Shown here piece by piece: positions 8,054 through 16,617 of a stretch of 64,000 nt of DNA (position 1 is its first letter; each line of letters begins with the position of its first letter). Position numbers and translations under genes: made by a program. Under the pieces are notes generated by a model, which was not told the DNA's origin, searched no databases, and was given only the letters and a program-made list of their open reading frames with translations. This stretch comes from Kribbella sp. VKM Ac-2568 (GTDB lineage Bacteria > Actinomycetota > Actinomycetes > Propionibacteriales > Kribbellaceae). The stretch lies in NCBI RefSeq assembly GCF_004345365.1, contig NZ_SLVF01000012.1, positions 1 through 64,000 of the forward strand. Reading direction: 5' to 3'.

Positions 8054-10042
8054 TCAGGCCTGGCCGCGGCGTACGGCGAGGATGTGGGCGGGATCGCCGT
8101 TGGGGTCGAGCTTGACGTAGTTCTGCTGGCCCCAGCGCCAAGTCGCGCCGGTGATCTCGTCGTACACGGTGAAGGTGTCTTCGGGGCGCATGCCGAGCGC
8201 CGCCATGTCGAGGTGGACCAGCGACTCGCGGACCGAGTGCGGGTCGGTGTTGACCACCACGATGACGGTGTCGCTGTGCCCGTCGGGACCGGTGACCCGC
8301 TTCGAGAAGCACATGATCGCCTCGTCGTCCACGCTGTGCAGACTGAGATTGCGCAGTTGCTGGAGCGCGGGGTGCCGGCGGCGGATGCTGTTCAGCAGCG
8401 TCAGGTACGGCGCGAGGGTGCGGTTCTCGGCCGCCGCGGCGTCCCAGTCGCGCGGGCGGAGCTGGAACTTCTCGGTGTCCAGGTACTCCTCGGAGCCCGG
8501 CCGCAGCGCGACGTGCTCGAACAGCTCGAAGCCCGCGTACACACCCCACGCCGGGGACGCCGTCGCGGCGATCGCGGCGCGGATCTTGAACGCGCCCGGA
8601 CCGCCGTACTGCAGGTAGGCCGTGAGGATGTCCGGCGTGTTCACGAAGAAGTTCGGCCGCAGGAAGTGGCCGGTCTCCTTGGTCAACTCCTGCAGGTACT
8701 CCTCCAGTTCCCACTTCTCGTTGCGCCAGGTGAAGTACGTGTACGACTGGTGGAACCCGACCTTCGCGAGCTCGCGCATCATCGGCCGCCGGGTGAACGC
8801 CTCGGACAGGAAGACCACGTCCGGGTCGGTCTTGCGGACCTCGCCGAGCAGCCACTCCCAGAAGTTCACCGGCTTGGTGTGCGGGTTGTCGACCCGGAAC
8901 ACGGTGACGCCGTGCGAGATCCACAGCTTCACGATCCGCAGTACCTCGGCGTAGATGCCTTCGGGATCGTTGTCGAAGTTGATCGGGTAGATGTCCTGGT
9001 ACTTCTTCGGCGGGTTCTCCGCGTAGGCGATCGACCCGTCGGCGCGGACCGAGAACCACTTCGGGTGCTCGGTCACCCACGGGTGGTCCGGCGAGGCCTG
9101 CAGGGCCAGGTCGATCGCGACCTCGAGCCCGAGCTCGCGGGCCCGGTTGACGAAGTAGTCGAAGTCCTCGAAGGTGCCGAGCTCCGGGTGGATCGCGTCG
9201 TGCCCACCTTCCGAGGAACCGATCGCCCACGGCGATCCGGGGTCACCCGGCTTCGGGTCGAGGGTGTTGTTCGGGCCCTTGCGGTACGACTGGCCGATCG
9301 GGTGGACCGGCGGCACGTAGAGCACGTCGAACCCCATCGCGGCGACCGCGTCGAGCCGCTGGGCCGCAGTACGGAAGGTGCCGGAGTTCCACTCCTGCTT
9401 CTCTTCGTCGTACGTCGCGCCCTCGGAGCGCGGGAAGAACTCGTACCAACTGCCGTACAGCGCGAGCCGCCGGTCCACCCAGACGGGGTACGTCTCGGAC
9501 GAGGTGATCAACTCGCGCACCGGGTAACGCCCGAGCGCGGAGCGGACCTGCGGCGAGATCCCCGCGGCCAGCCGGGCCTCGGGCGGCAGCGCCGGGTTGG
9601 CGAGCGCCTGCGCGGCGTCGCTCAACGTACTGCGGTCGACGCGGACCGCGGGTGGTACGCCGGCCGCGGCACGGTCGAAGAAGGCGGCGCCCTCGGCGAA
9701 CATCAGGTCCACGTCGATCCCGGCCGGGATCTTGATCTCCGCGTTGTGCCGCCACGTCCCGTACGGGTCGCTCCAGCCCTCGATCGCGAAGGTCCACGCG
9801 CCCTGCTCCTGCAGGGTGACGTCGACCGTCCAGCGGTCGGAGCCCTGGCCCACCGGGGTCATCAGCATCCGTCTGGTCTGGCCCGTCGGCGACGTCAGTA
9901 CGACGTTCGCGTTCACCGCGTCATGGCCTTCGCGGAACACCGTGGCCGCGATGGTGAACGTCTCGCCCACCGACGACTTGGCCGGATACGCGCCGGCGTC
10001 GACGGTCGGGGTGACGTCGGTGATCGGGATGCGCCCAGTCAT
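8054..10042 (-). CDS. glgE: Alpha-1,4-glucan:maltose-1-phosphate maltosyltransferase GlgE
   Basis: Transfers maltose from alpha-maltose-1-phosphate to growing alpha-1,4-glucan in the cytosol (GH13_3). I place the start at 10042 (MTGRIPITD), giving 662 aa, the usual length; in-frame codons upstream read into the divergent intergenic region. An N-terminal DUF3416-like beta domain (about 1-190) precedes the GH13 barrel. The nucleophile is Asp385 in FRVDNPHTKP and the acid/base is Glu414 in FLSEAF, matching the residues established for Streptomyces GlgE. It is divergent from glgP, a typical actinobacterial pairing. treS and the maltokinase gene are not in the window. Confidence 0.95.
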   Translation of the reverse strand: MTGRIPITDVTPTVDAGAYPAKSSVGETFTIAATVFREGHDAVNANVVLTSPTGQTRRMLMTPVGQGSDRWTVDVTLQEQGAWTFAIEGWSDPYGTWRHNAEIKIPAGIDVDLMFAEGAAFFDRAAAGVPPAVRVDRSTLSDAAQALANPALPPEARLAAGISPQVRSALGRYPVRELITSSETYPVWVDRRLALYGSWYEFFPRSEGATYDEEKQEWNSGTFRTAAQRLDAVAAMGFDVLYVPPVHPIGQSYRKGPNNTLDPKPGDPGSPWAIGSSEGGHDAIHPELGTFEDFDYFVNRARELGLEVAIDLALQASPDHPWVTEHPKWFSVRADGSIAYAENPPKKYQDIYPINFDNDPEGIYAEVLRIVKLWISHGVTVFRVDNPHTKPVNFWEWLLGEVRKTDPDVVFLSEAFTRRPMMRELAKVGFHQSYTYFTWRNEKWELEEYLQELTKETGHFLRPNFFVNTPDILTAYLQYGGPGAFKIRAAIAATASPAWGVYAGFELFEHVALRPGSEEYLDTEKFQLRPRDWDAAAAENRTLAPYLTLLNSIRRRHPALQQLRNLSLHSVDDEAIMCFSKRVTGPDGHSDTVIVVVNTDPHSVRESLVHLDMAALGMRPEDTFTVYDEITGATWRWGQQNYVKLDPNGDPAHILAVRRGQA

Positions 10043-10298
10043 GGAGTAAACGAACCTTCGCTTTCCGACTCGCGGTGGTTGACACGGGAGTTGTACAGCA
10101 CTGACGTTATCGGTTCCCAACGGTTCGCGGGGCCATGCACACCCTTGCTTGCTCGGGTCCTCGTTCCGGCGTACCGGGTCTTGTGGGCCGGGCTCTCCGG
10201 TCCACACTGCGGAACAGGGGCTGCAAGTTCTTGCTCGCGTTGCAAAATCGATGCAGCCCGAGGGTGAGTTCGGGTCCATCGGCCGGTACGGTGTCCCG

Positions 10299-12896
10299 GT
10301 GCGAGCGATACGACGATTCTCCGTCCGCCCTGTCCTGCCCGAGCCGCTGACCGGTCTCGGCACCCTGGTGAACAACCTGCGCTGGGTCTGGCACCCCGAG
10401 ACACAAGACGTCTTCGAGGCTGTAGACCCCCAGCTCTGGCGCAGCACCGGCGGTGACCCGGTCAGGCTTCTCGGCGAGGTCCCGGCGGCCCGGCTCGACG
10501 AGCTGGCAAACGACCACGCCTTCCTCCGCCGTCTGGAGCTGGCTGTAGCCGACCTGACCGGCTATGTCACCGACGACCGGTGGTTCCAAGCCGAGGCTGG
10601 TTCGCCGGTCAGCTCGGTGGCCTACTTCTCCCCGGAGTTCGGCATCACCCACGTACTGCCGCAGTACTCCGGTGGTCTCGGCATCCTGGCGGGTGACCAC
10701 CTGAAGGCAGCGAGTGACCTGGGTGTCCCGCTGATCGGCGTCGGCCTCCTCTACCGGCACGGCTACTTCGGCCAGTCGCTGAACCGCGAGGGCTGGCAGC
10801 AGGAGCGCTACCCGCTGGTGGATCCCGACGGGCTGCCGATCAGCCTGCTCCGCGACGGTGACACCCCGGCCAGCATCAACGTGACGCTGCCGGGCGGCCG
10901 CAAGCTGTGCGCCCAGATCTGGGTCGCGCAGGTCGGCCGGGTGCCGCTGCTGATGCTCGACGCCGACATGGAGGACAACGAGCCCGCCGAGCGCGAGGTC
11001 ACCGACCGCCTGTACGGCGGGACGACCGAGCACCGGATGCTCCAGGAACTGCTGCTGGGTGTCGGCGGCGTCCGGGCGGTCCGCGAGTACTGCCGGGTCA
11101 CCGGCCACGCGGCGCCCGAGGTGTTCCACACCAACGAGGGCCACGCCGGCTTCCTCGGCATCGAGCGGATCCGCGAGCTCGCCCACGACCAGGGCCTCGA
11201 CTTCGACACCGCGCTCGAGGTGGCCCGCGGCGGCACCGTCTTCACCACCCACACGCCGGTCCCGGCCGGTATCGACCGCTTCCCGGTCGAGCTGATCCAG
11301 CAGCACTTCTCCGCCGACGCGTTCGGCGACGGTGTACCGATCGACCGGATCCTCGCGCTCGGCGCCGAGGACTTCGAAGGCGGCGACCCCGGCGTCTTCA
11401 ACATGGCGATCATGGGCCTCCGCCTGGCTCAGAGGGCGAATGGCGTTTCCAAGCTGCACGGCGTCGTCAGCCGCGGCATGTTCGCCGGACTGTGGCCGAG
11501 CTTCGACCCGTCCGACGTGCCGATCACCTCGATCACCAACGGCGTGCACGCCCCCACCTGGGTGGCGCGCGAGATCTCGAACCTGACCTACGCGGCCGCC
11601 GACGAAGGCGACTCCGAGGGCATGTTCGAGGGTCTGGACAAGACCACCGACGCGGCCCTGTGGGAGACGAAGCGGATGCTGCGGCAGCGCTTCATCGACG
11701 ACACCCGCGCTCGCGTCCGCGCCTCCTGGGTGAACCGCGGCGCGAGCGAGGCGGAGCTCGGCTGGGTCGACTCGATCCTCGACCCGGACGTGCTGACGAT
11801 GGGATTCGCCCGCCGCGTCCCGTCGTACAAGCGGCTGACCCTGATGCTGCGTGACCCGGCCCGGCTGAAGGCGCTGCTGCTGCACCCGACCCGGCCGGTC
11901 CAGATCGTCATCGCCGGCAAGGCGCACCCGGCCGACGAGGGCGGCAAGAAGCTGATCCAGGAGATGGTCCGGTTCGCCGACGACCCGGAGGTCCGGCACC
12001 GCATCGTCTTCGTGCCCGACTACGACATCGCGCTGGCGCAGCCGATGTACCCGGGCTGCGACGTCTGGCTGAACAACCCGCTCCGCCCGTACGAGGCCTG
12101 CGGCACGTCCGGCATGAAGGCGGCGCTGAACGGCGCGCTCAACCTGTCCATCCGCGACGGCTGGTGGGACGAGTGGTACGACGACGAGTTCGGCTGGGCG
12201 ATCCCGTCGGCCGAGGGGATCGAGGACACCGACCGCCGCGACGACCTCGAGGCGCACGCGCTGTACGACCTGATCGAGAAGCAGGTCGCGCCGCGCTTCT
12301 ACGACGGCGAGGTCCCGGGCCGCTGGATCGAGATGCTCCGGCACACCATCAAGGAGCTCGGCCCGAAGGTGCTCGCCACCCGGATGGTCCGCGACTACGT
12401 GCAGCAGCTGTACGTACCGGCCGCGCACTCCTCCCGCCGGCTCAACTCGACGTACGAGGGTGCGCGCGAGCTGGCCGCGTGGAAGAAGCGCGTCCGCGCC
12501 GCCTGGCCGCAGATCCGCGTCGACCACGTGGAACTGCAGGGCCTCGGCGACGTACCGCAACTCGGCACGACGGTCGGCATCCGCGCGTTCGTCTCGCTGG
12601 GCGAGCTGACCGCCGCCGACATCGACGTGGAGGCACTGCACGGCCGGGTGAACTCCGAGGACGAGATCACCGATCCCGTCCGGGTGTCGCTGTCCCTCGC
12701 CGAGACGTACGAGGGCAACCGTCACCGGTATGAGGGCGAACTCAAGCTCGACCGCACCGGTCCGTTCGGCTACACCGTGCGAGTGCTCCCGAAGCACGAC
12801 ATGCTCGCCAGCCCGGCCGAACTCGGCCTGGCGGCCGGCCCGTCCGACCCCGAAGACCCGGAAACCCCGGACCTGCCAGCAGGCTCCGAGTTCTAA
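10299..12896 (+). CDS. glgP: Glycogen/alpha-glucan phosphorylase (actinobacterial DUF3417 type)
   Basis: Releases glucose-1-phosphate from alpha-1,4-glucans using PLP. I set the start at GTG 10299 (VRAIRRFSVRP), which matches the usual N-terminus of this family (xxALRRFTVR...LPERL); the longer ORF upstream is non-coding. Length 865 aa. Residues 1-110 are the DUF3417 region. The phosphorylase core holds the PLP lysine in GTSGMKAALNG (about residue 606) and the substrate loop NPLRPYEACG. No clear Shine-Dalgarno precedes the GTG. A strong terminator follows. With glgE and glgX it covers synthesis, phosphorolysis and debranching of storage glucan. Confidence 0.93.
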   Translation: MRAIRRFSVRPVLPEPLTGLGTLVNNLRWVWHPETQDVFEAVDPQLWRSTGGDPVRLLGEVPAARLDELANDHAFLRRLELAVADLTGYVTDDRWFQAEAGSPVSSVAYFSPEFGITHVLPQYSGGLGILAGDHLKAASDLGVPLIGVGLLYRHGYFGQSLNREGWQQERYPLVDPDGLPISLLRDGDTPASINVTLPGGRKLCAQIWVAQVGRVPLLMLDADMEDNEPAEREVTDRLYGGTTEHRMLQELLLGVGGVRAVREYCRVTGHAAPEVFHTNEGHAGFLGIERIRELAHDQGLDFDTALEVARGGTVFTTHTPVPAGIDRFPVELIQQHFSADAFGDGVPIDRILALGAEDFEGGDPGVFNMAIMGLRLAQRANGVSKLHGVVSRGMFAGLWPSFDPSDVPITSITNGVHAPTWVAREISNLTYAAADEGDSEGMFEGLDKTTDAALWETKRMLRQRFIDDTRARVRASWVNRGASEAELGWVDSILDPDVLTMGFARRVPSYKRLTLMLRDPARLKALLLHPTRPVQIVIAGKAHPADEGGKKLIQEMVRFADDPEVRHRIVFVPDYDIALAQPMYPGCDVWLNNPLRPYEACGTSGMKAALNGALNLSIRDGWWDEWYDDEFGWAIPSAEGIEDTDRRDDLEAHALYDLIEKQVAPRFYDGEVPGRWIEMLRHTIKELGPKVLATRMVRDYVQQLYVPAAHSSRRLNSTYEGARELAAWKKRVRAAWPQIRVDHVELQGLGDVPQLGTTVGIRAFVSLGELTAADIDVEALHGRVNSEDEITDPVRVSLSLAETYEGNRHRYEGELKLDRTGPFGYTVRVLPKHDMLASPAELGLAAGPSDPEDPETPDLPAGSEF

Positions 12897-12911
12897 GTCA
12901 CTGAACAACGC

Positions 12912-12943
12912 CGGGCCCCGCCTACCTCACCAGGCGGGGCCCG
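12912..12943 (+). terminator. Terminator after glgP
   Basis: Perfect 12-bp inverted repeat (arms 12912-12923 and 12932-12943, CGGGCCCCGCCT) with an 8-nt loop, followed by ACCTTTCTCT, 15 bp after the glgP stop. Confidence 0.85.
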
Positions 12944-13027
12944 ACCTTTCTCTGAATCCTTTGGCTGCCTGCGTGCCTCTTATCCAGGAGCCGGCAATCC
13001 GCCGGGACAGGAACCGGAGGTCCGATC

Positions 13028-13120
13028 ATGACTCTTGCCGCCATCGCCATCGGTGCGGCCTTGCTCATCTGCGCGTGCACCGTCACCGTGCTACGGAAGC
13101 GGGGGAGCTCGCGTGGCTGA
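13028..13120 (+). CDS. 30-aa single-pass membrane peptide, translationally coupled to a sigma factor
   Basis: A short ORF with an excellent Shine-Dalgarno (GGAGG at 13016-13020, 7-nt spacing) encodes about 30 residues: one hydrophobic helix (LAAIAIGAALLICACTVTVL) with two cysteines and a basic tail (RKRGSSRG). Its last 8 nt (GTGGCTGA) contain the start codon of the sigma factor, so translation is probably coupled. No homolog is known to me. It could tether or sense for the sigma factor or be a leader peptide. That it is translated is inferred from the ribosome binding site and the overlap. Confidence 0.6.
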   Translation: MTLAAIAIGAALLICACTVTVLRKRGSSRG

Positions 13121-13649
13121 GGCACGCTGGCCGGACGAGGATCTCGTGGTTGCCGCCCAGGGTGGCGACGTCGGCTCGATCAGCGCGCTGGTGTCCAGCT
13201 CTCATCCCCACGTCCGGCGCTTCGCTCGCTCGCTGTGCGCCACCCCCGAGGACGCCGAGGATGCGGCCCAGGAGGCGGTGATCATCCTCTACCGCAAGAT
13301 CGGGACGCTGCGCGCGTCCGGGGCGCTGGCTTCGTGGATGTTCCGGATCGTCCGCAACGAGTGCATCCGCCGATCCCGGCTGATGCTGCGGCGGCACGAG
13401 CCGATCGCCGAGCCGGCCACACGGTCCGCCGAGGAGGACGTGCTGCACCGTTTGGAGGTCGAGCGGGTGGCAGAGGCCATCGCGGCCCTGCCGGCCGACC
13501 AGCGACGCGTCCTGGTGCTGCGGGACGTCCAGGGCTATTCCGGCCGCATGGTGGCCGACGCACTCGGCCTCAGTACGGCCGCAATGAAGTCGCGCCTTCA
13601 CCGCGCCCGTACTGCGGTCCACTCCCTCCTGGAGGAATCTCATGGCTGA
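13113..13649 (+). CDS. ECF-type RNA polymerase sigma factor
   Basis: This 178-aa protein has sigma region 2 (about 20-90: DAEDAAQEAVIILYRKI, then SWMFRIVRNECIRR) and region 4 (about 120-172: ALPADQRRVLVLRDVQGYS, then a helix-turn-helix with AMKSRLHRAR). There is no region 3, as in ECF sigmas. The GTG start has a GGGGGAG motif 6 nt upstream; the longer in-frame ATG at 13035 would overlap the coupled small ORF. No classical zinc anti-sigma factor follows. Instead it lies between two tiny membrane proteins, each overlapping it by 8 nt, which are candidates for its control. Confidence 0.9.
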   Translation: MAEARWPDEDLVVAAQGGDVGSISALVSSSHPHVRRFARSLCATPEDAEDAAQEAVIILYRKIGTLRASGALASWMFRIVRNECIRRSRLMLRRHEPIAEPATRSAEEDVLHRLEVERVAEAIAALPADQRRVLVLRDVQGYSGRMVADALGLSTAAMKSRLHRARTAVHSLLEESHG

Positions 13650-13929
13650 CTTCGCCAGTACGACGTTGCCTCGTCACCTCCTGCGAGGCGCCGTCGGCTT
13701 CGGAGCCCTGGCCGGGTCGGTCGCGCTCATCCCGACTGTCGGCTTGGTCTCCTTGGTACTGGCACCGATCGGTCTACTCGCGCTGCGGGGTTGCCCGACC
13801 TGCTGGATGATCGGCCTCCTCCAGACCATCTCGAGAGGTCGCCTGAAGCGCACCTGCGAAGACGGCCACTGCAGGTTGACGCTCGACGCTGGGTCGCAGA
13901 GCCACCAGCGCGCTCAGCAACAGGGTTGA
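13642..13929 (+). CDS. 95-aa membrane protein with paired cysteines, third gene of the sigma operon
   Basis: Starts at ATG 13642, overlapping the sigma stop by 8 nt (ATGGCTGA), with a GGAGG just upstream. One or two hydrophobic segments (about 15-47) are followed by CPTCW and a cytosol-like basic tail with two more cysteines (CEDGHC). The four Cys could bind metal or sense redox state. No known anti-sigma motif is visible. Membrane location and operon position suggest a regulatory partner of the sigma factor, but this is inference. Confidence 0.7.
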   Translation: MADFASTTLPRHLLRGAVGFGALAGSVALIPTVGLVSLVLAPIGLLALRGCPTCWMIGLLQTISRGRLKRTCEDGHCRLTLDAGSQSHQRAQQQG

Positions 13930-14093
13930 ACCACAGGTCGACGGCCTCAACGGACGCCGGCGTACCGAAGAACAAGTAGTACGGGGCAACCACCGAGTGC
14001 ACCCGAGCGCAACCTGCGCGCCCGCGTACGGCGTACGGACATGCACTACCTGTCCTTCGGTACGCCGCCCACGGCTGATCCTCGACTGGCCAT

Positions 14094-14996
14094 CTACTCG
14101 CCCTGGGCGTTGACCTTCTGACGGGTAGTGAGGTCGATCCGGTACGGCGCGGTCCCGGAGGGGGAGTGGACCAGGATCCGGTCGCCCGGGTGCAGTTCGG
14201 GGTCGTCGCGGTAGAGCTCGGCAAGCTTCGTGGTCGCGGCCTCGTCACCGTTGTCTGAGGCAACCAGCAGCGCGGCGATCTCATCAGTTGGTCCGAGGTC
14301 CATCTCCAGGTCGTCGGCCATCCCGCCGAACCCGTCCCACAGCAACAACTCGTCGCGCTGCAGGTGAGCCAACTGGAGGAACACGTAGTCGCGGATGAAC
14401 CACCCACCGCGCAACGGCAGCGACGGATCCACGCCGTACAGGTCGCCATCCAGCGCGCCCGACCGGAACCCCAGCCAAACCTCCGCGGCCGACCGGAACC
14501 GCCCGGCCGGCATGTCCTGGACGTCGAAGCCCCAGTGCTCAGCCGGCTCGACCTGCGGATCCACCATCACCCACCGCTCGCCGTTCCAGTACTCCACGAC
14601 CACATGGTCGTGGTTGAAGCCGGGCACGAAGTACGACGCGAAGCCGATCCGGCTGCGAGCGGGGATCCCCTTGTGGCGCAGGGCGGAGACGGTCAGCAGG
14701 GCGTAGTCGCGGCAGCACCCCGCGACCCGGTCGGCCGGTTCCCGGAGAGTTGCCAACGGGGTCCCGTTGCGCCGCTGGTCCGTCGCGAGCATCGCGTCGA
14801 TCCAGCGGTGGTTGATCTCCTCCAGCCGGTCACCGGTGAACTCAATGCCTCCGCCTCGGTAGTGGATCAGCAGGTTCCGGACCACCTCGGTCAGCTGCGG
14901 AATCTCCGACGGAAGGTCGTCGAACAGTGCGGCATGGACACCGGGGTCGCTGTAGCGCGACTGGACGGCGTACGTGATCGGGTCGGCGTGGTTCAT
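14094..14996 (-). CDS. Transglutaminase-like cysteine protease-fold protein
   Basis: This 300-aa cytosolic protein (no signal peptide) has the transglutaminase-like core (PF01841 type): Cys95 in AGCCRDYA, His131 in FNHDHVVVEYW and Asp146 in MVDPQ form the expected triad. The ATG start has GAAGGAAG upstream and overlaps the MerR stop by ATGA, so the two are translated together. The family includes peptidases, amidases and structural domains; the substrate is unknown. The C-terminal 100 residues have no family that I recognise. Confidence 0.82.
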   Translation of the reverse strand: MNHADPITYAVQSRYSDPGVHAALFDDLPSEIPQLTEVVRNLLIHYRGGGIEFTGDRLEEINHRWIDAMLATDQRRNGTPLATLREPADRVAGCCRDYALLTVSALRHKGIPARSRIGFASYFVPGFNHDHVVVEYWNGERWVMVDPQVEPAEHWGFDVQDMPAGRFRSAAEVWLGFRSGALDGDLYGVDPSLPLRGGWFIRDYVFLQLAHLQRDELLLWDGFGGMADDLEMDLGPTDEIAALLVASDNGDEAATTKLAELYRDDPELHPGDRILVHSPSGTAPYRIDLTTRQKVNAQGE

Positions 14997-15832
14997 CTTC
15001 TTCCTTCGATCGGTTGGGCGATGTCGACGGCCGGGTCCGGTCCGGCGATGTACTGGAAGTCGCGGTGGTAGATCTCGCGGACCGCGCCGGCCGTCGGGAG
15101 TCGGGAACGCCGGAGCCAGTCCTCGAGGAGGTCGTAGGCGAGCATGATGCGCGGATACGCGCACTCGTCCTTGCTGATCGTGCAGTAGGCCTCGGTGTGC
15201 GGCGGCTCCACCCGGATCGCGATCGGTCCGGCCGGATCGACGAGTCCCTCGAACGGAACGCAGACCTCGACCGTCGCCTCGCTCTCCGGAGTCACCGCGC
15301 CGTGGTAGATCACCCACGAGCCTCCCGGCAGGCCTGCGCCTGCCTGGGTCAGATGCGCGCGGATCTCGATAGTCGAAGACACGATCACGCCGATCAGCGA
15401 CTGCTGGTCCGCCTCGGCCCGGATCGACGCCACCTTGGTCTCCGGTACTTCGCGCGTAAGCACGGGCCGCCGCGGCAGACCCGGAGTAGCGGAGCGCAGT
15501 AATCGGTCCCGCAGGTACGCCAAGGTCGCCTTGCGCGCCTCGTTGGTCGCCTCTTCGGCAGCCCACCACCGGTCCAGCCGGATCAGCGCTTCCTCGTCGG
15601 TCCCGGTGAGTACTTCGGCGATCGTGCTCAGCGGCATGTCGAGCTGCCGCATCACGCTGATCCGGCGAGCCCGCTCCAACTGGTCCGCGGAGTACAGGCG
15701 GTAGCCGTTCACCGGATCCACTCGGGCCGGCGGCAACAACCCCGACACGTCGTACAGCCGCAAGGCCTTGTGCGACAGTCCGGCCCGCCGACCGAACTCG
15801 CTGATCGTCAACTCGTCCTTGGTCCCCTCCAT
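14993..15832 (-). CDS. MerR-family regulator with GyrI-like effector-binding domain
   Basis: The N-terminal MerR winged helix (about 1-70: SEFGRRAGLSHKALRLYDVSGLLPPARV, then GYRLYSADQLERA) is followed by a coiled coil and a C-terminal GyrI/AraC-effector-like ligand domain (about 125-265). Proteins of this build, such as BmrR/TipAL types, activate multidrug or detoxification genes upon binding small molecules. I start it at ATG 15832 (279 aa); GTG 15847 is an alternative. It overlaps the transglutaminase-like gene by ATGA, so that gene is its most likely target. Confidence 0.85.
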   Translation of the reverse strand: MEGTKDELTISEFGRRAGLSHKALRLYDVSGLLPPARVDPVNGYRLYSADQLERARRISVMRQLDMPLSTIAEVLTGTDEEALIRLDRWWAAEEATNEARKATLAYLRDRLLRSATPGLPRRPVLTREVPETKVASIRAEADQQSLIGVIVSSTIEIRAHLTQAGAGLPGGSWVIYHGAVTPESEATVEVCVPFEGLVDPAGPIAIRVEPPHTEAYCTISKDECAYPRIMLAYDLLEDWLRRSRLPTAGAVREIYHRDFQYIAGPDPAVDIAQPIEGRR

Positions 15833-15849
15833 GCCGCCAGTCAACACCC

Positions 15850-15862
15850 TGCCCCAGGGGCA
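15850..15862 (-). promoter_or_regulatory. Dyad upstream of the MerR gene
   Basis: Perfect 13-bp palindrome TGCCCC-A-GGGGCA ending 18 bp before the chosen start codon. MerR proteins bind such GC-rich dyads in the spacer of their own promoters. Confidence 0.5.
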
Positions 15863-15902
15863 AAGTGAAGCCCGCCGCAGCGGGATAGGGGGCTTGCATT
15901 CG

Positions 15903-15942
15903 TGACACTAGCGATATATCGTTAGTGTCATGAGATATATCG
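15903..15942 (+). promoter_or_regulatory. Near-perfect 28-bp operator before padR
   Basis: TGACACTA, one base, CGATATATCG, one base, TAGTGTCA (15903-15930): symmetric except for one base pair. A further GATATATCG lies at 15934-15942 next to the ribosome binding site. AT-rich dyads of this kind are typical PadR autorepression sites. Confidence 0.7.
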
Positions 15943-15953
15943 AGGAGGAATCC

Positions 15954-16520
15954 ATGAATACCGAACGAGAAGGCCGCAGACGCGGTCACCACCACCATCC
16001 CCGGCGCGGCGGACCGCGATCGGGTGAAGGAATGCCCATGCATCGGCGCCGTGGCGGCCGCGGTCGGGCCCCGCGCGGCGATGTCCGTGCGGCGGTCCTG
16101 ATGCTGCTCGCCGAGGAGCCGATGCACGGCTATCAGTTGATGCAGGCGATCGCCGACCGCAGCGACGGTCGCTGGACACCCAGTCCCGGCGCGATCTACC
16201 CGACCATCAGCCAACTGGAAGACGAAGGCCTGGTCAGCGTCGTCGCCGATGCTGGTCGCAGGCTCGTCACGTTGACCGACTCCGGTCGCGAGCAGGCGGA
16301 CGCCCGTCGCGAGACCGGCTACGACCCCTTCGCCGAGTACGAGAGGTCCGAGCCTGCCACCGACCTGCGCGGCCTGCTGGAGCAACTGCACGCCGCCACT
16401 CGGCAGGTTGGCCGCTCCGGCACAGAGGAACAGCGCGCCGCGGCAGCCAAGATACTGACTGACGCACGCCGCTCCCTCTACCTGCTGCTGGCCGACGGTC
16501 CCCAGGACCCGAACGACTGA
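15954..16520 (+). CDS. PadR-family transcriptional repressor with His/Arg-rich N-terminus
   Basis: The start is ATG 15954 with GAGGAGG 6 nt upstream; ATG 15930 lies inside the operator and lacks a ribosome binding site. In this 188-aa protein the first 40 residues are His/Arg/Gly-rich (GHHHHPRRGG), which could bind metal or DNA. The PadR winged helix spans about 42-120 (VRAAVLMLLAEEPMHGYQL, then the signature PSPGAIYPTISQLEDEGLV). A C-terminal helical dimerisation segment follows. It probably represses itself through the 28-bp dyad. Neighbouring genes at 16618-17989 may be targets. Confidence 0.9.
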   Translation: MNTEREGRRRGHHHHPRRGGPRSGEGMPMHRRRGGRGRAPRGDVRAAVLMLLAEEPMHGYQLMQAIADRSDGRWTPSPGAIYPTISQLEDEGLVSVVADAGRRLVTLTDSGREQADARRETGYDPFAEYERSEPATDLRGLLEQLHAATRQVGRSGTEEQRAAAAKILTDARRSLYLLLADGPQDPND

Positions 16521-16617
16521 TCGCGTGGTGCAGTGAGACCTGCGTCACGCGGTGGAACGTTTCGCGTTCCCGCCTCCTCTTCCAGGCGTCTCGACAGTTC
16601 TGAGGAGGAGATGACCC

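Noticed and set aside
6348-9230. 960-aa ORF on the minus strand
   Set aside because: It covers thrC and part of glgE out of frame; composition is Arg/Pro/His-rich nonsense typical of shadow frames in GC-rich DNA.
10107-12908. 933-aa ORF on the minus strand opposite glgP
   Set aside because: Antisense shadow; glgP has complete family motifs and a terminator.
13727-14449. 240-aa minus-strand ORF overlapping the sigma operon and the transglutaminase-like gene
   Set aside because: Thr/Arg/Ser-rich, overlaps two well-supported genes and has no ribosome binding site.
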